Assembly: GCF_034424625.1 (NCBI RefSeq)
Contig: NZ_CP139976.1
Coordinates: 2,914,001-2,978,000 of the forward strand
DNA: 64,000 bases
Direction of reading: 5' to 3'
Source of the DNA: Janthinobacterium lividum
Lineage (GTDB): Bacteria; Pseudomonadota; Gammaproteobacteria; Burkholderiales; Burkholderiaceae_D
This document shows, piece after piece, positions 1-10,831 of the stretch (position 1 is its first letter; every line of letters begins with the position of its first letter). The position numbers and the translations under genes are program-made. The notes beneath the pieces are model-generated. The model was not told where the DNA came from. It worked only from the letters and a program-made list of their open reading frames with translations, and searched no databases.

Positions 1-28
1 GATTCCAGACCCAACCCTGGAGTTAATA

Positions 29-781
29 ATGTCCGTAACAATGCGCGAAATGCTGGAAGCCGGTGTCCACTTTGGTCACCAAACCCGTTTTTGGAATCCA
101 AAAATGGCACCGTTCATCTTCGGCCATCGCAACAAGATCCACATCATCAACCTGGAAAAAACCATGGCGATGTACCAGGACGCAATGAAGCACGTGCGTC
201 AACTGGCTGCAAACCGTGGCACCATCCTGATGGTTGGCACCAAGCGTCAAGCTCGCGAAATCATCGCTGCTGAAGCACAACGCGCTGGCGTGCCTTTCGT
301 TGATCAACGTTGGTTGGGCGGCATGCTGACCAACTTCAAAACGATCAAAACCTCGATCAAGCGTCTGAAAGACATGGAAGTGATGATCGAAGATGGTTCG
401 ATCGAGAAGCTGTCGAAAAAAGAAGCGCTGATGTTCTCCCGCGAAATGATCAAGCTGCAAAAATCGATCGGCGGCATCAAGGACATGGGCGGCATTCCTG
501 ACGCAATCTTCGTCGTCGACGTCGGCTACCACAAAGGTGCGATCACCGAAGCAGCTAAACTGGGTATCCCGGTCATCGGCGTTGTCGATACCAACCACTC
601 CCCAGAAGGCGTGAACTTCGTGATCCCAGGTAACGATGACTCCTCGAAAGCCATCATGTTGTACGCTCGCGGTGTTGCTGATGCAATCATCGAAGGCCGT
701 GCAGCTGCCGGTAACGAAGTTGTTGAAATGGTTAAAGCAGCCGCTGGCGACGAATTCGTCGAAGTAAACGAACAGGCTTAA
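29..781 (+). CDS. rpsB: 30S ribosomal protein S2
   Basis: Small-subunit ribosomal protein uS2, needed to place S1 on the ribosome. The 250-residue product opens [20 protein letters not shown], the family's N-terminal signature, and has its usual length. A GGAG sequence lies about 7 bases before the ATG. It heads the rpsB-tsf-pyrH-frr cluster found in most bacteria. The promoter and any S2-binding autoregulatory leader lie upstream of the window. Two hairpins follow the stop and separate it from tsf. Confidence 0.98.
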   Translation: MSVTMREMLEAGVHFGHQTRFWNPKMAPFIFGHRNKIHIINLEKTMAMYQDAMKHVRQLAANRGTILMVGTKRQAREIIAAEAQRAGVPFVDQRWLGGMLTNFKTIKTSIKRLKDMEVMIEDGSIEKLSKKEALMFSREMIKLQKSIGGIKDMGGIPDAIFVVDVGYHKGAITEAAKLGIPVIGVVDTNHSPEGVNFVIPGNDDSSKAIMLYARGVADAIIEGRAAAGNEVVEMVKAAAGDEFVEVNEQA

Positions 782-787
782 TGGCCA

Positions 788-805
788 GGCTATCGCAAGA
801 TAGCC
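788..805 (+). other. Hairpin with GCAA tetraloop after rpsB
   Basis: GGCTATC and GATAGCC form a perfect 7-bp stem around a GCAA (GNRA) tetraloop just after the rpsB stop. It has no U tract, so it is more likely a 3'-end stabiliser or processing structure than a terminator. Confidence 0.5.
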
Positions 806-828
806 GTTTGTAAGCACAGCAGTAAGGG

Positions 829-860
829 AAAAGGGGTGGCAGCAGCTCCCCCTTTTTTTT
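829..860 (+). terminator. Probable terminator or attenuator between rpsB and tsf
   Basis: AAAAGGGG pairs with a C-run that leads into eight T residues (853-860), with a loop of about 11 bases. This is the layout of an intrinsic terminator and would lower tsf readthrough relative to rpsB. That is inferred from structure only. Confidence 0.6.
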
Positions 861-939
861 AACAAAAAAACGATAGTGACCGCTGGCGAGGCATGCATGC
901 CCGGCCGCGACTATCGACTCACCGAATCAGGAGAAACAC

Positions 940-1851
940 ATGGCAGCGATTACAGCAGCGATGGTAGGCGAATTGCGCGGCAAAACCGACGCACCAATGA
1001 TGGAATGCAAAAAAGCACTGACCGAAGCCGATGGCGACATGGCTCGTGCGGAAGAGATCCTGCGCGTCAAACTGGGCGGCAAGGCATCGAAAGCATCGGC
1101 ACGCATCACCGCTGAAGGCGTCGTGGCAACCTACATCGCCAATGGCGTAGGCGCCCTGGTCGAAGTGAACTCGGAAACCGACTTTGTTGCGAAAAACGAC
1201 GATTTCCTGGCACTGGCCAACAACGCTGCCCGTCTGGTAGCAGAACACAACCCGGCTGACGTAGCTGCCCTGCTGGCCCTGCCACTCGATGGCAAGACCC
1301 TGGAAGACGTGCGCGCTGCCCTGATCGGCAAAATCGGCGAAAACATGACCATCCGCCGCTTCCAGCGTTTCGAAACCAGCAACAAGCTGGCTTCGTACCT
1401 GCACGGTTCGCGCATTGGCGTGATCGTCGAATTCGACGGCGCCGATGAGCAAGTCGGCAAAGACGTGGCCATGCACATCGCTGCCATGAAGCCAGTGTCG
1501 CTGTCCTCGAACGAAGTTCCTGCGGAACTGATCGAAAAAGAGCGTTCGGTTGCACAACTGAAAGCCGAAGAAGACGCAGCCAAAGCGGCCGCCGAAGGCA
1601 AGCCAGCGCAATCGCCGGAAATCCTGGCCAAGCGCCTGGAAGGTTCCGTACAGAAGTTCCTGAAAGAAGTTTCCCTGCTGAACCAAGCTTTCGTGAAAAA
1701 CGACAAGCTGTCGGTTGAGCAAATGCTGAAGGCGGCTAACACCAGCGTCAAAGGTTTCGCCATGTACGTAGTGGGCGAGGGCATCGAGAAGAAGCAAGAC
1801 GACTTCGCAGCAGAAGTCGCAGCACAGATGGCTGCCTCCCAGGGAGCGTAA
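940..1851 (+). CDS. tsf: Translation elongation factor Ts
   Basis: Guanine-nucleotide exchange factor for EF-Tu in the cytoplasm. The 303-residue product starts [20 protein letters not shown], contains the [16 protein letters not shown] N-terminal signature and the dimerisation region, and is close to the usual betaproteobacterial length. AGGAGA precedes the ATG by a normal distance. It lies downstream of rpsB and is followed by a strong terminator. Confidence 0.98.
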   Translation: MAAITAAMVGELRGKTDAPMMECKKALTEADGDMARAEEILRVKLGGKASKASARITAEGVVATYIANGVGALVEVNSETDFVAKNDDFLALANNAARLVAEHNPADVAALLALPLDGKTLEDVRAALIGKIGENMTIRRFQRFETSNKLASYLHGSRIGVIVEFDGADEQVGKDVAMHIAAMKPVSLSSNEVPAELIEKERSVAQLKAEEDAAKAAAEGKPAQSPEILAKRLEGSVQKFLKEVSLLNQAFVKNDKLSVEQMLKAANTSVKGFAMYVVGEGIEKKQDDFAAEVAAQMAASQGA

Positions 1852-1857
1852 GTAAAG

Positions 1858-1880
1858 CGGGCCGAGAGGCCCGTTTTTTT
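1858..1880 (+). terminator. Intrinsic terminator after tsf
   Basis: CGGGCC-GAGA-GGCCCG forms a perfect 6-bp GC stem with a GAGA tetraloop, followed at once by seven T residues. It separates tsf from pyrH. Confidence 0.85.
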
Positions 1881-1998
1881 GGCCCGCCCGCACCTGTCGT
1901 GCCGGGCGGCGGCATGGGCAGCCCCGCGCGCCTATCCGGCGCTGCAAGGCGCTGCGCCATGTCATACTCGAATAACCTCATTTATGGAGCCCCAGCTC

Positions 1999-2715
1999 AT
2001 GTCAAAACCAGCCTACAAGCGCGTCCTCCTCAAGTTGTCCGGCGAAGCCCTGATGGGTGATGATCCCTACGGCATCAACCGCGCCACGATCGAGCGCATG
2101 GTGGCCGATGTGGCCGAGGTGGCGAAGTTGGGTGTGGAACTGGCAATCGTGATTGGCGGCGGCAATATCTTCCGCGGCGTCGCGCCTGGTGCGCAAGGCA
2201 TGGACCGTGCCACCGCCGACTACATGGGCATGCTTGCCACGGTGATGAATGCACTGGCCCTGGCCGATGCCATGCGCCACGTCGGCATTACCGCGCGCGT
2301 CATGTCGGCCATCGGCATCGAACAAGTGGTCGAGCCGTACGTCCGCCCGAAAGCCCTGCAATACCTGGAAGAAGGTAAAGTGGTGGTCTTCGCCGCCGGC
2401 ACCGGCAATCCATTCTTCACCACCGACACGGCAGCTGCCCTGCGCGGTTCCGAGATCAGCGCCGAGATCGTCCTGAAGGCCACCAAGGTCGACGGCGTCT
2501 ACACGGCCGATCCGAAGAAGGATCCGAACGCCACCCTGTTCCACACGATTACGTTCGACGACGCCATCGCCAAGCACCTGCAAGTGATGGATGCCACGGC
2601 ATTCGCCCTGTGCCGCGACCAGAAACTGCCGATCAAGGTGTTTTCGATCACCAAGCCGGGCGCGCTGATGCGCGTCATCATGGGTGAAGACGAAGGCACC
2701 CTGGTACACGTATAA
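1999..2715 (+). CDS. pyrH: UMP kinase
   Basis: Phosphorylates UMP to UDP in pyrimidine nucleotide synthesis. The product is a 238-residue amino-acid-kinase fold protein starting [27 protein letters not shown], the IGGGNIFRG loop and the TDTAAALR segment are visible. The ATG at 1999 was chosen over an in-frame upstream start at 1879 because the family begins just before the [12 protein letters not shown] segment and a GGAGC lies about 9 bases upstream. A 165-base structured spacer separates it from frr. Confidence 0.97.
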   Translation: MSKPAYKRVLLKLSGEALMGDDPYGINRATIERMVADVAEVAKLGVELAIVIGGGNIFRGVAPGAQGMDRATADYMGMLATVMNALALADAMRHVGITARVMSAIGIEQVVEPYVRPKALQYLEEGKVVVFAAGTGNPFFTTDTAAALRGSEISAEIVLKATKVDGVYTADPKKDPNATLFHTITFDDAIAKHLQVMDATAFALCRDQKLPIKVFSITKPGALMRVIMGEDEGTLVHV

Positions 2716-2753
2716 GGGAAGCGGAGCGCCGAGAAACCGCCCATGGCTGCGTT

Positions 2754-2783
2754 GCAGCGCCTCGCCGTACATTAAGGCGCTGC
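2754..2783 (+). other. Hairpin in the pyrH-frr spacer
   Basis: GCAGCGCCT (2754-2762) and AGGCGCTGC (2775-2783) are perfect 9-base arms around a 12-base loop. Outer sequences (GCGCCGAGAAACCG and CGGTTTTCGGCAC) also nearly pair, so the spacer can fold into a nested structure. No U tract follows, so it may be an mRNA processing or stability element. Confidence 0.45.
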
Positions 2784-2880
2784 GCCTTGCCCTGAACGGT
2801 TTTCGGCACTCCCGGCTGCGGTACCATTCAAGCCGCAAGCGCAATAGAATATTCATTATTATCAAGACAAGGAGTAGGTA

Positions 2881-3441
2881 ATGTCCTTAGCTGACGTTAA
2901 AAAGAACACCCAGGAACGCATGACGAAGTCGCTGGAAACACTGCGGGCCGATCTGGCCAAAGTGCGTACCGGCCGCGCCCATACGGGTATCCTGGACCAC
3001 GTGATGGTCGATTACTACGGTTCGCCGACGGCGCTGACCCAGGTCGCCAACGTGACCCTGATCGACGCGCGCACCATCGGTGTGCAGCCGTACGAAAAGA
3101 AGATGGCCAACACCATCGAGAAAGCCATCCGCGACGCCGACCTGGGCTTGAACCCATCGGCACAGGGCGACCTGATCCGCGTTCCGACGCCGCCGCTGAC
3201 GGAAGAGCGCCGCAAGGAAATGGTCAAGCTGGTCAAGAGCGAGGCGGAAGACGCGAAGATTGCCGTGCGTAATATTCGCCGCGATGCGAACGAGTCGCTG
3301 AAGAAACTGGTCAAGGAAAAAGCCTGCTCCGAGGACGATGAGCGCCGCTCGTCGGAAGAAGTGCAGAAACTGACGGACAAGTTTATTGCTGACATCGACA
3401 AGATGGTCGTCGACAAAGAAAAAGAAGTACTGACGGTCTAG
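2881..3441 (+). CDS. frr: Ribosome recycling factor
   Basis: Works with EF-G to split the post-termination ribosome. The 186-residue length is standard. The N-terminal helix runs into a KVRTGRAH segment, and the [33 protein letters not shown] family block is present around residues 105-145. AAGGAG lies 7 bases before the ATG. It is the last gene of the rpsB-tsf-pyrH-frr group and is followed by a long perfect hairpin. Confidence 0.98.
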   Translation: MSLADVKKNTQERMTKSLETLRADLAKVRTGRAHTGILDHVMVDYYGSPTALTQVANVTLIDARTIGVQPYEKKMANTIEKAIRDADLGLNPSAQGDLIRVPTPPLTEERRKEMVKLVKSEAEDAKIAVRNIRRDANESLKKLVKEKACSEDDERRSSEEVQKLTDKFIADIDKMVVDKEKEVLTV

Positions 3442-3457
3442 TTTTCAGTCCTTTTGA

Positions 3458-3492
3458 CACTGCCCGGGAAAGCATGGCTTTTCCGGGCAGTG
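3458..3492 (+). other. Long hairpin between frr and uppS
   Basis: The arms 3458-3473 and 3477-3492 pair over 16 consecutive bases, with one G-T wobble and a 3-base loop (ATG). It sits 16 bases after the frr stop. The stem is followed by CTATTTGG rather than a U run, so termination is uncertain and an RNase III-type processing or 3'-protection role is equally possible. Confidence 0.6.
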
Positions 3493-3540
3493 CTATTTGG
3501 CGCATAATAGCTATCTTTTATTTTTGGTATTCGTGTTTTC

Positions 3541-4308
3541 ATGATCTATTCGAGTTCGACAACGGCAGTACCTGAGGTGGGCACGGTGCCGCGCCATGTG
3601 GCAATCATTATGGATGGCAATGGTCGCTGGGCAACCAAGCGCTTCCTGCCCCGCGTGGCTGGCCACGTCAAGGGCGCCGACGCCGTGCGCGGCATCGTCG
3701 AGACTTGCCTCGACCGCGGTGTCGAATATCTGACCCTGTTTGCCTTCAGTTCGGAAAACTGGCGCCGCCCGGAAGAAGAGGTGTCGATGCTGATGCGCCT
3801 GTTCGTCACGATGCTGGAACGTGAAGTGGTCAAGATGCATGCCAGCGACATCCGCCTGAAGGTGGTGGGCGACCTGTCGCGCTTCAATGGCGAGCTGCAA
3901 ACCCTGATCGCCAATGCGGAGCGCAAGACGGCGAACAACACGCGCCTGACGGTATCCATCTGCGCCAATTACGGCGGCCGCTGGGACATCATGCAGGCAG
4001 TCAACAAAATGACGGCCGAGGCGGCAGCCAATGGCCAGCCCGCCGCGCACGCTTATACGGAAGAGCAACTGGCGCCGCACCTGGCCATGGCCTACGCGCC
4101 CGAGCCCGACCTGTTCATCCGCACGGGCGGCGAGCAGCGCATTTCCAATTTCCTCCTGTGGCAACTGGCGTACACTGAGTTGTTTTTCACCGAGACTTTC
4201 TGGCCCGACTTCAATGACGAGTGCCTCGACGCGGCAATCGCGTCTTACCAGCAGCGCGAACGGCGCTTTGGCCGTACCAGCGCGCAATTAACTGAAAAGA
4301 CAAACTGA
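3541..4308 (+). CDS. uppS: Undecaprenyl diphosphate synthase (cis-prenyltransferase)
   Basis: Condenses isopentenyl diphosphate with farnesyl diphosphate to make the C55 lipid carrier for peptidoglycan and O-antigen. The 255-residue protein has the catalytic Asp25 in MDGNGRW (residues 24-30), the SSENWRRP segment and the C-terminal [15 protein letters not shown] block. No clear Shine-Dalgarno precedes the ATG, so the exact start is less certain than the gene. Its last base overlaps cdsA, implying translational coupling. Confidence 0.96.
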   Translation: MIYSSSTTAVPEVGTVPRHVAIIMDGNGRWATKRFLPRVAGHVKGADAVRGIVETCLDRGVEYLTLFAFSSENWRRPEEEVSMLMRLFVTMLEREVVKMHASDIRLKVVGDLSRFNGELQTLIANAERKTANNTRLTVSICANYGGRWDIMQAVNKMTAEAAANGQPAAHAYTEEQLAPHLAMAYAPEPDLFIRTGGEQRISNFLLWQLAYTELFFTETFWPDFNDECLDAAIASYQQRERRFGRTSAQLTEKTN

Positions 4309-5141
4309 TGCTGAAAACACGGATAATCACCGCCCTGGTCTTGTTGGCGGTCTTGCTGCCGGTTCTGTATCTGAATTATTTCCCCGCCTTCGCCGTGATC
4401 GCCACGGCGTTCTTCGGCGCCGCCGTCTGGGAAAGCTTCCGCATTTTCAAAAATCGCCATGCGCTCGTGATTGCCGCCGTCTGGACTGCCGCCTTCGCGT
4501 ATACGTTCTTTGCCGGTAACGGCATGGCGCAGCTCAATTTCTGGTTCGCCCTGTGCGTGGCCATCTGGCTGATCCGCTTCGTGCCCTCGCTGGCGACGGG
4601 CTTGCCGCCTACCGAAGGCCTGGGCAATACCTTGCTCAGCCTCGTGTATCCGGTGACCATCGTCGGCTGCTTCGTCGCCATCATCGCCCTGTTCCTGCAT
4701 AGCCCCTTGTTCCTGCTGTCCGTCATGGCCCTCGTGTGGATCGCCGATATCGGCGCCTATTTCTCGGGCAAGGCTTTCGGCAAGCGCAAGCTGGCGCCAA
4801 GCATTTCCCCAGGTAAATCCTGGGAAGGTGCCATTGGCGGCGGCATCGCCGTGCTGGTCATTGCCGCCATCACCATCGTGGCCGCGCCATCGCTGCCGGT
4901 CTTGCAAGACACCTTTGCCGTGCAGCTGCAATTGCGCCGCGGTTGGCTGGTGGCCCTGCTGGTGCTGCTGCTGATCGTCGCCGCCAGCATCGTCGGCGAC
5001 CTGTTCGAATCCCAATTGAAGCGCCGCGCCGGCATCAAGGACAGCAGCAGCCTGCTGCCTGGCCATGGCGGCGTACTCGACCGTATCGACGCGTTGATCC
5101 CGGTCCTGCCATTTGCCGCCCTCGTGGCCAGCTGGCTTTAA
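4308..5141 (+). CDS. cdsA: Phosphatidate cytidylyltransferase
   Basis: Makes CDP-diacylglycerol from phosphatidate and CTP at the inner membrane. The 277-residue polytopic protein has several hydrophobic segments and the C-terminal family signature, seen as [12 protein letters not shown], then [12 protein letters not shown] and [12 protein letters not shown]. The ATG overlaps the uppS stop by one base, and dxr follows 8 bases downstream. Confidence 0.96.
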   Translation: MLKTRIITALVLLAVLLPVLYLNYFPAFAVIATAFFGAAVWESFRIFKNRHALVIAAVWTAAFAYTFFAGNGMAQLNFWFALCVAIWLIRFVPSLATGLPPTEGLGNTLLSLVYPVTIVGCFVAIIALFLHSPLFLLSVMALVWIADIGAYFSGKAFGKRKLAPSISPGKSWEGAIGGGIAVLVIAAITIVAAPSLPVLQDTFAVQLQLRRGWLVALLVLLLIVAASIVGDLFESQLKRRAGIKDSSSLLPGHGGVLDRIDALIPVLPFAALVASWL

Positions 5142-5149
5142 GGAAACTC

Positions 5150-6334
5150 ATGCAATACATCACCATTCTTGGCGCGACCGGTTCGGTCGGCGTGTCCACC
5201 CTGGACGTGCTCGCGCGTCATCCGGAGCAATACAGCGTGTATGCGCTGAGCGCGCATACGCGTGTGGCCGAGCTGGCCGCCCAGTGCCTGCAATTTCGTC
5301 CCCAGCGCGCCGTCGTCGGCACGGCGGACGCCGCCCTTGAACTGACGCGCTTGCTGCGCGGGCAGGGCGTCGATACGCAAGTCGAGTACGGCGAGGAAGC
5401 CCTGTGCGCCATCGCCAGCGCGCCGCAAGTGACGGGCGTGATGGCGGCCATCGTCGGCGCGGCCGGCCTGGCGCCCACCCTGGCGGCGGCGCGTGCCGGA
5501 AAGAAAGTATTGCTGGCCAATAAAGAAGCGCTCGTCATGTCCGGCCAGCTGTTCATCGATGCCGTGCACGATAACGGCGCCGTGCTGCTGCCGATCGATA
5601 GCGAACATAATGCCATCTTCCAATGCATGCCGCACGCCCATGGCCGCGCGCCAGGCGCCGCAGGCGTGGCAAAAATCGTGCTCACCGCTTCCGGCGGCCC
5701 CTTCCTCACGCGTGACGTCGAAACGCTCGACTCGGTCACGCCGGACCAGGCGTGCAAGCATCCGACCTGGGCCATGGGGCGCAAGATTTCCGTCGATTCG
5801 GCCACCATGATGAACAAGGGCCTGGAAGTGATCGAGGCGCACTGGCTGTTCGGTGCCCCTGCCGAGCAGATCGAGGTACTGATCCACCCGCAAAGCGTGA
5901 TCCATTCGATGGTGTCGTATGTCGATGGTTCCGTGCTGGCCCAGCTGGGCAATCCGGACATGCGCACGCCGATCGCGCATGCGCTGGCATATCCGCAGCG
6001 TATCGCTTCCGGCGTGGCGCAACTGGACCTGGCGCAAGTGGCTACCCTGCAGTTCGAGCGCCCCGACTTCCGCCGTTTCCCTTGCCTGGCGCTGGCGTTC
6101 GACGCCCTGCGCGCGGGCGGCACGGCGCCGGCCCTGCTGAACGCGGCCAATGAAGTGGCCGTGCAAGCCTTCCTCGACGAACAGATCGGCTTCCGCCAGA
6201 TCGACCGGGTCATCGCGCACGTGATCCAGACGGTGCCGCATGGCGCCGCTTCCAGCATCGAGGCCGTGATGGAGCAGGACCGCCTGGCCAGAGCGGCTGC
6301 GCGAGCATACATCGCCCAGAGGCTGGCTGCATGA
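5150..6334 (+). CDS. dxr: 1-deoxy-D-xylulose 5-phosphate reductoisomerase
   Basis: Second step of the MEP isoprenoid pathway, converting DXP to MEP with NADPH. The 394-residue protein has the N-terminal Rossmann motif GATGSVG (residues 8-14), the [12 protein letters not shown] segment, the [12 protein letters not shown] active-site stretch and ATMMNKGLE. The ATG at 5150 was chosen over longer in-frame openings because AAGGAA lies before it and the family starts at this point. It overlaps rseP by 4 bases. The neighbouring uppS consumes the pathway's product. Confidence 0.97.
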   Translation: MQYITILGATGSVGVSTLDVLARHPEQYSVYALSAHTRVAELAAQCLQFRPQRAVVGTADAALELTRLLRGQGVDTQVEYGEEALCAIASAPQVTGVMAAIVGAAGLAPTLAAARAGKKVLLANKEALVMSGQLFIDAVHDNGAVLLPIDSEHNAIFQCMPHAHGRAPGAAGVAKIVLTASGGPFLTRDVETLDSVTPDQACKHPTWAMGRKISVDSATMMNKGLEVIEAHWLFGAPAEQIEVLIHPQSVIHSMVSYVDGSVLAQLGNPDMRTPIAHALAYPQRIASGVAQLDLAQVATLQFERPDFRRFPCLALAFDALRAGGTAPALLNAANEVAVQAFLDEQIGFRQIDRVIAHVIQTVPHGAASSIEAVMEQDRLARAAARAYIAQRLAA

Positions 6335-7692
6335 CGCTCATCACCACGTTACTGGCCTTTATTGTCGCGCTCGGTTCACTGATTACCCTGCACGAGCTGG
6401 GCCACTACCTGGTGGCGCGCTGGTGCGGCGTAAAGGTGCTGCGTTTCTCGATCGGCATGGGAAAAGTGGTGTATTCGCGCAAGTTTGGCAAGGACCAGAC
6501 GGAATGGGCTATTTCCGCGCTGCCGCTGGGCGGCTATGTGAGCATGCTCGACAGCCGCGCGCAAGACCTCAGCGACTTGCCGGAAAGCGAATTGCGCCGC
6601 GAATTCACGCGCCAGAGCGTGTGGCGCCGCATCGCCATCGTGGCCGCCGGCCCGCTGGCCAATTTCCTCGTCGCCATCGTGCTGTACGCGGGCCTGTTCA
6701 TGCATGGCATCGAAGAGCCGTCGAGCAAGCTCGGCCCCGTGGCCGAGCAGACGGCCGCCTATGCGGCCGGCTTGCGCAGCGGCGATACGGTCGAAGCGGT
6801 GAATGGCAAGGCTGTGGCCAGCTGGTCCGAGCTGCGCTGGGAGCTGATCCAGGCCACGCTCGATAAGCAGCCGGCCCGCATCGAAGTGCGCCGGCCTGAC
6901 CGCGGCGAGCAGGAAGCGACCTTGCCGACGGCCAGCCTGACGGAAACGGACCTGGAAGGCGATGTGCTGGGCAAGCTGGGCCTGACCCTGGCCCGTTCCG
7001 CGCCCACCCTGATGGAAATCATGCCCGGTGGCGCCGCTGCGCGCGCCGGCTTGCAGAAAGACGACCAGATCCTGGCCATCGACGAGCAGCCCGTGCACGA
7101 CGTGGCGGCCGTTATCGCCACCCTGAGCCAGGCGCCGGGCCGGACCTTGCAATTGCAACTCTTGCGCCAGGGCCAGGACCTGACCCTGCCCATTACGCCG
7201 GACGCCGTGCCGGGCGCCGGGGCAGAGGGAGCTGTAACAGTTGGTAAGATACAGGCAAAGCTGGGGCAGGTGCCGGATATGATCACCGTGGCATCCGGAC
7301 CGTTCGCCGCCGTGGGCAAGGCGTCCGCCAAGGTCTGGGATACCAGTGTCATGAGCCTGAAAATGCTGGGCAAGATGATCACCGGCCAGGTCTCGCTGAA
7401 GAATGTGACGGGACCCATTACCATCGCCGATTACGCGGGCCAGACGGCGCGCATCGGCCTGGTAAGCTACCTGAGCTTCATTGCCTTCATCAGTATCAGT
7501 CTGGGCGTGATGAATTTGCTACCCATTCCTGTTCTGGATGGCGGGCATTTGCTGTATTATTCGCTGGAAGTTTTGACCGGACGCCCCTTGCCGGAGCGCG
7601 TAGGCGAGATTGCCCAGCGCCTGGGGATCGGTTTGTTGCTGACCTTGATGGTGCTAGCCGTCTTTAATGACGTGTTGCGATTGCTGAATTAG
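6331..7692 (+). CDS. rseP: Site-2 zinc metalloprotease RseP
   Basis: Inner-membrane intramembrane protease that cleaves anti-sigma-E factor and leftover signal peptides. The 453-residue protein has the zinc motif HELGH (H21, E22, H25) in the first membrane segment, two PDZ-like domains in the middle, and the C-terminal [12 protein letters not shown] motif that supplies the third zinc ligand. It starts inside the end of dxr (4-base overlap) and precedes bamA, a pairing common in proteobacteria. Confidence 0.97.
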   Translation: MTLITTLLAFIVALGSLITLHELGHYLVARWCGVKVLRFSIGMGKVVYSRKFGKDQTEWAISALPLGGYVSMLDSRAQDLSDLPESELRREFTRQSVWRRIAIVAAGPLANFLVAIVLYAGLFMHGIEEPSSKLGPVAEQTAAYAAGLRSGDTVEAVNGKAVASWSELRWELIQATLDKQPARIEVRRPDRGEQEATLPTASLTETDLEGDVLGKLGLTLARSAPTLMEIMPGGAAARAGLQKDDQILAIDEQPVHDVAAVIATLSQAPGRTLQLQLLRQGQDLTLPITPDAVPGAGAEGAVTVGKIQAKLGQVPDMITVASGPFAAVGKASAKVWDTSVMSLKMLGKMITGQVSLKNVTGPITIADYAGQTARIGLVSYLSFIAFISISLGVMNLLPIPVLDGGHLLYYSLEVLTGRPLPERVGEIAQRLGIGLLLTLMVLAVFNDVLRLLN

Positions 7693-7775
7693 GGCGGTGG
7701 TTGATGCCATTGCGTGAGTCGCACAAGCAATCTTTTGTGTATGTTGTCCATTGATTTACCCATTGAATAACCCCA

Positions 7776-10112
7776 ATGAAATTACATTCTGCTCGTTTTG
7801 CCTTGCCTTCCTTTCGCCGCAGCCTGATCGGCGCCGCCGTCATGGCCTTCTGTTCCGGCCACGCGCTGGCCGTCCAGCCATTTACTGTCAAGGACATCCG
7901 GGTCGAAGGGATCCAGCGTACTGAAGCGGGCACCGTGTTTGCCTACCTGCCGGTGCGGGTCGGCGAAACGTTCTCCGACGAGAAGAGCGTGGCCGCCATC
8001 AAGGCCCTGTACGCGACGGGCATGTTCAAGGATGTGCGCCTGGAAGCCGATGGCGACGTGCTGGTGGTGCTGGTCGAGGAACGTCCGGCCATCGCCACCG
8101 TGGAATTTACGGGTACCAAGGAATTTGAAAAGGATGTGCTGGTCAAGGCCCTGAAGGAAATCGGCGTCGGTGAAGCCAAGATTTTCGACAAGGCGTCCGT
8201 TGACCGCGCGGAACAGGAACTCAAGCGCCAGTACCTGTCGCATGGCCTGTACGGCGTGAAGATCACCACCACCGTCACGCCGATCGAGCGTAACCGCGTC
8301 AACGTGGTGTTCGCCGTCGACGAGGGCGACGTGGCCCGCATCAAGCAGATCAACATCGTCGGCAACAAGGCCTTCACCGACAAGGAACTGCGCGAGCAGC
8401 TGGCCCTGAACACGGGCGGCTGGTTCAGCTGGTACACCAAGGCCGACCAATATTCGAAGACCAAGCTGACGGGCGACATCGAGTCGCTCAAGTCCTACTA
8501 CCTGGACCGCGGCTATATCGAGATGCAGGTCGACTCGACGCAAGTGTCGATCACGCCCGATAAAAAAGACATTTACCTGACGATCAATATCACCGAAGGC
8601 GAGAAGTACAAGATCGCCGGCACCAAGTTCGAAGGCGAGATGTTTGGCCGCGAAGAAGAGCTGAAAGCGCTGAACCTGATGCGCGAAGGCGAGATCTATT
8701 CGGGCGCGCGCCTGACGGCGACGAACAAGCGCATCCAGGATCGCCTGGCCACGTTCGGCTATGCATTTGCCAACGTCAACGCGAATCCGGAAATCAACCG
8801 TGAAAAGCATGAAGTGGGCTTTACCTTCTTCATCGATCCGGGCAAGCGCGTGTACGTGCGCCACATGAATATCGCTGGCAACACCACCACGCGCGATGAA
8901 GTCATCCGCCGCGAATTCCGCCAGTTCGAATCGTCCTGGTATGACAGCAACAAGATCAAGCTGTCGCGCGACCGTGTCGACCGCCTTGGCTACTTCAAGG
9001 ACGTGACCATCGACACGCCGGAAGCGCAGGGCACGACCGACCAGGTCGACGTCAACGTGACGGTGGTGGAAAAACCAACCGGTAACTTCCTGATCGGCGG
9101 CGCTTTCTCGCAATCGGAAAAATTCACCCTGTCGGCATCGATTTCGCAGGCCAACTTTGCCGGTAGCGGCAACACGGTCGGCATCGAACTCAATACCAGC
9201 CATTACAGCCGCACGATCGCGTTTTCGCAAACCAATCCGTACTACACGGACGATGGCATTTCGCGCAGCTTTGAGGTCTACCTGCGTACGACGGAACCGC
9301 CGGCGCTGAACATCGGCAGCTACAAGATCAAGCAAACCGGTGGCCGCGTCAGTTTCGGCGTGCCGTTCTCGGAAGTCGACACCGTCTTCTTCGGTATCGG
9401 CGCCGAGCGCTCGCGCATCGAAACCGACATCACCAGCCCGATCCGCTTCAAGCAATACGTGGTTGACAATGGCGGCCCGTCCGACGGTATCGGTTCGGCT
9501 ACCACCAATTCCATCCCGCTGACGGCGGCATGGCAGCGCGACAGCCGCGACAGCGCCCTGACGCCGTCGATTGGCCGCTACCAGCGCGTCAACCTGGAGG
9601 CTGACCTGATCGGCGACCAGAAGTACTTCCGTGCCATCTATGAGCACCAGTATTTCCGTCCGCTGTTCAGCAAGGTCACCCTGGCGCTGAAGGGCGAACT
9701 CGATTACGGCCACGGCATCGGCAAGCACGTGTATCCGGTCTTCAAGAACTTCTACGGCGGCGGTATCGGTTCGGTGCGCGGCTACCTGAGTTCTTCGCTG
9801 GGCGCGGTCGAACCGAGCACCAACGATGCCTTGGGCGGCGCTTCGCGCCTGATCGGTAACGCGGAACTGCAGATGCCATTCCCCGGTTCGGGCAATGACC
9901 GCAGCTTGCGCTGGTTCGGTTTCCTTGACGGCGGCCAGGTCTACCAGGAAGGCGAAAAAATGCGTTTGTCGCAATTGCGCTATTCTGCTGGCTTGGGCAT
10001 CAGCTGGATTTCCCCGGTGGGCCCGCTCAAGCTGAGCTATGCCAAGCCGCTGAACGCCAAGCCGACGGACCGCCTGGAGCGCTTCCAGTTCCAGATGGGC
10101 ACCGGTTTCTGA
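7776..10112 (+). CDS. bamA: Outer membrane protein assembly factor BamA
   Basis: Core of the BAM complex that folds beta-barrel proteins into the outer membrane. The 778-residue precursor has a signal peptide ending near residue 33 (GHALA), five POTRA domains to about residue 430, and a C-terminal barrel ending in the typical aromatic Phe (QFQMGTGF). The barrel contains the GSVRGY segment. It lies 83 bases after rseP and is followed by skp. Confidence 0.97.
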   Translation: MKLHSARFALPSFRRSLIGAAVMAFCSGHALAVQPFTVKDIRVEGIQRTEAGTVFAYLPVRVGETFSDEKSVAAIKALYATGMFKDVRLEADGDVLVVLVEERPAIATVEFTGTKEFEKDVLVKALKEIGVGEAKIFDKASVDRAEQELKRQYLSHGLYGVKITTTVTPIERNRVNVVFAVDEGDVARIKQINIVGNKAFTDKELREQLALNTGGWFSWYTKADQYSKTKLTGDIESLKSYYLDRGYIEMQVDSTQVSITPDKKDIYLTINITEGEKYKIAGTKFEGEMFGREEELKALNLMREGEIYSGARLTATNKRIQDRLATFGYAFANVNANPEINREKHEVGFTFFIDPGKRVYVRHMNIAGNTTTRDEVIRREFRQFESSWYDSNKIKLSRDRVDRLGYFKDVTIDTPEAQGTTDQVDVNVTVVEKPTGNFLIGGAFSQSEKFTLSASISQANFAGSGNTVGIELNTSHYSRTIAFSQTNPYYTDDGISRSFEVYLRTTEPPALNIGSYKIKQTGGRVSFGVPFSEVDTVFFGIGAERSRIETDITSPIRFKQYVVDNGGPSDGIGSATTNSIPLTAAWQRDSRDSALTPSIGRYQRVNLEADLIGDQKYFRAIYEHQYFRPLFSKVTLALKGELDYGHGIGKHVYPVFKNFYGGGIGSVRGYLSSSLGAVEPSTNDALGGASRLIGNAELQMPFPGSGNDRSLRWFGFLDGGQVYQEGEKMRLSQLRYSAGLGISWISPVGPLKLSYAKPLNAKPTDRLERFQFQMGTGF

Positions 10113-10163
10113 CCGGCCATCTGAACCGGGGCGACAGCTTTTACTTTTTGACCATGGAGTATC

Positions 10164-10682
10164 ATGAACACCGCATCCGCTACCCTGCCCAAGACCCTTG
10201 CCGTGATCGCATTGTGCTGGAGTTCGCTGTTGCCGGTGCAGGCGCAGGCTCAGGAGTCGAAGATCGCCTGGATCAGCAGCGAACGTATTTATAACGAATC
10301 GAGGCTGGCCAAGCTGGCCAGCGCCAAGCTGGCCGAAGAGTTCCGCTCGCGTGAAAAAGCCGTGCAGGAACTGGCCAGCCGCTTCAAGGTCGCCAACGAA
10401 GCCCTGGAAAAGGACATGCCGACCCTGAGCGAGGCGGAGCGCGCCAAGCGCCAGCGCGAGTTTTTCGAGCTGGACAAGGAGCTGCAACGCCGCCAGCGCG
10501 AATTTCGCGAAGACCTGAGCCAGCGTACGAACGAAGAGCGCAGCGCCATCGCGGAAAAAGCCAACACCATCATCCAGCAGATGGCGCATATCGAAGGATA
10601 TGACATCGTGCTGCAGGAAGCCCTGTGGGCCAGCCCGCGCATCGACATTACCGACAAGGTATTGAAGGCGCTGGACAAGTAA
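10164..10682 (+). CDS. skp: Periplasmic chaperone Skp (OmpH family)
   Basis: Holds unfolded outer-membrane proteins in the periplasm on their way to BamA. The 172-residue protein has a signal peptide (cleavage near QAQAQ, about residue 29) and a long charged coiled-coil region, as in the jellyfish-shaped Skp trimer. GGAG lies upstream of the ATG. Its place between bamA and lpxD is the conserved one. Confidence 0.95.
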   Translation: MNTASATLPKTLAVIALCWSSLLPVQAQAQESKIAWISSERIYNESRLAKLASAKLAEEFRSREKAVQELASRFKVANEALEKDMPTLSEAERAKRQREFFELDKELQRRQREFREDLSQRTNEERSAIAEKANTIIQQMAHIEGYDIVLQEALWASPRIDITDKVLKALDK

Positions 10683-10696
10683 CTGTAATAGTTTTT

Positions 10697-10814
10697 ACGC
10701 CTGACAGTGCCGTGGCGAGCGGAGGTGAGTTGTGGTTGAGAAGCGGAGCTGTGCTGGAGCACTGTGAGCATCGGAGACCGCAAATCGCGCCGCGCAGCAG
10801 GCATAGTCAGGCGT
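10697..10814 (+). repeat. Intergenic inverted repeat between skp and lpxD (copy 1 of a dispersed element)
   Basis: ACGCCTGAC (10697-10705) and GTCAGGCGT (10806-10814) are perfect 9-base inverted arms enclosing about 100 bases. The right end, CGCGCAGCAGG-N5-GTCAGGCGTTCT, closely matches a second copy at 17028-17054. The body between the arms shows no reading frame of interest. Confidence 0.45.
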
Positions 10815-10831
10815 TCTTATAAAGGTAAAAG

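Noticed and set aside
7782..10589. 935-codon minus-strand frame opposite bamA and skp
   Set aside because: It lies entirely antisense to two firmly identified genes, has shadow-type composition (many His, Gln, Arg, Val, Asp) and no recognisable domain. Such frames are common in GC-rich DNA.
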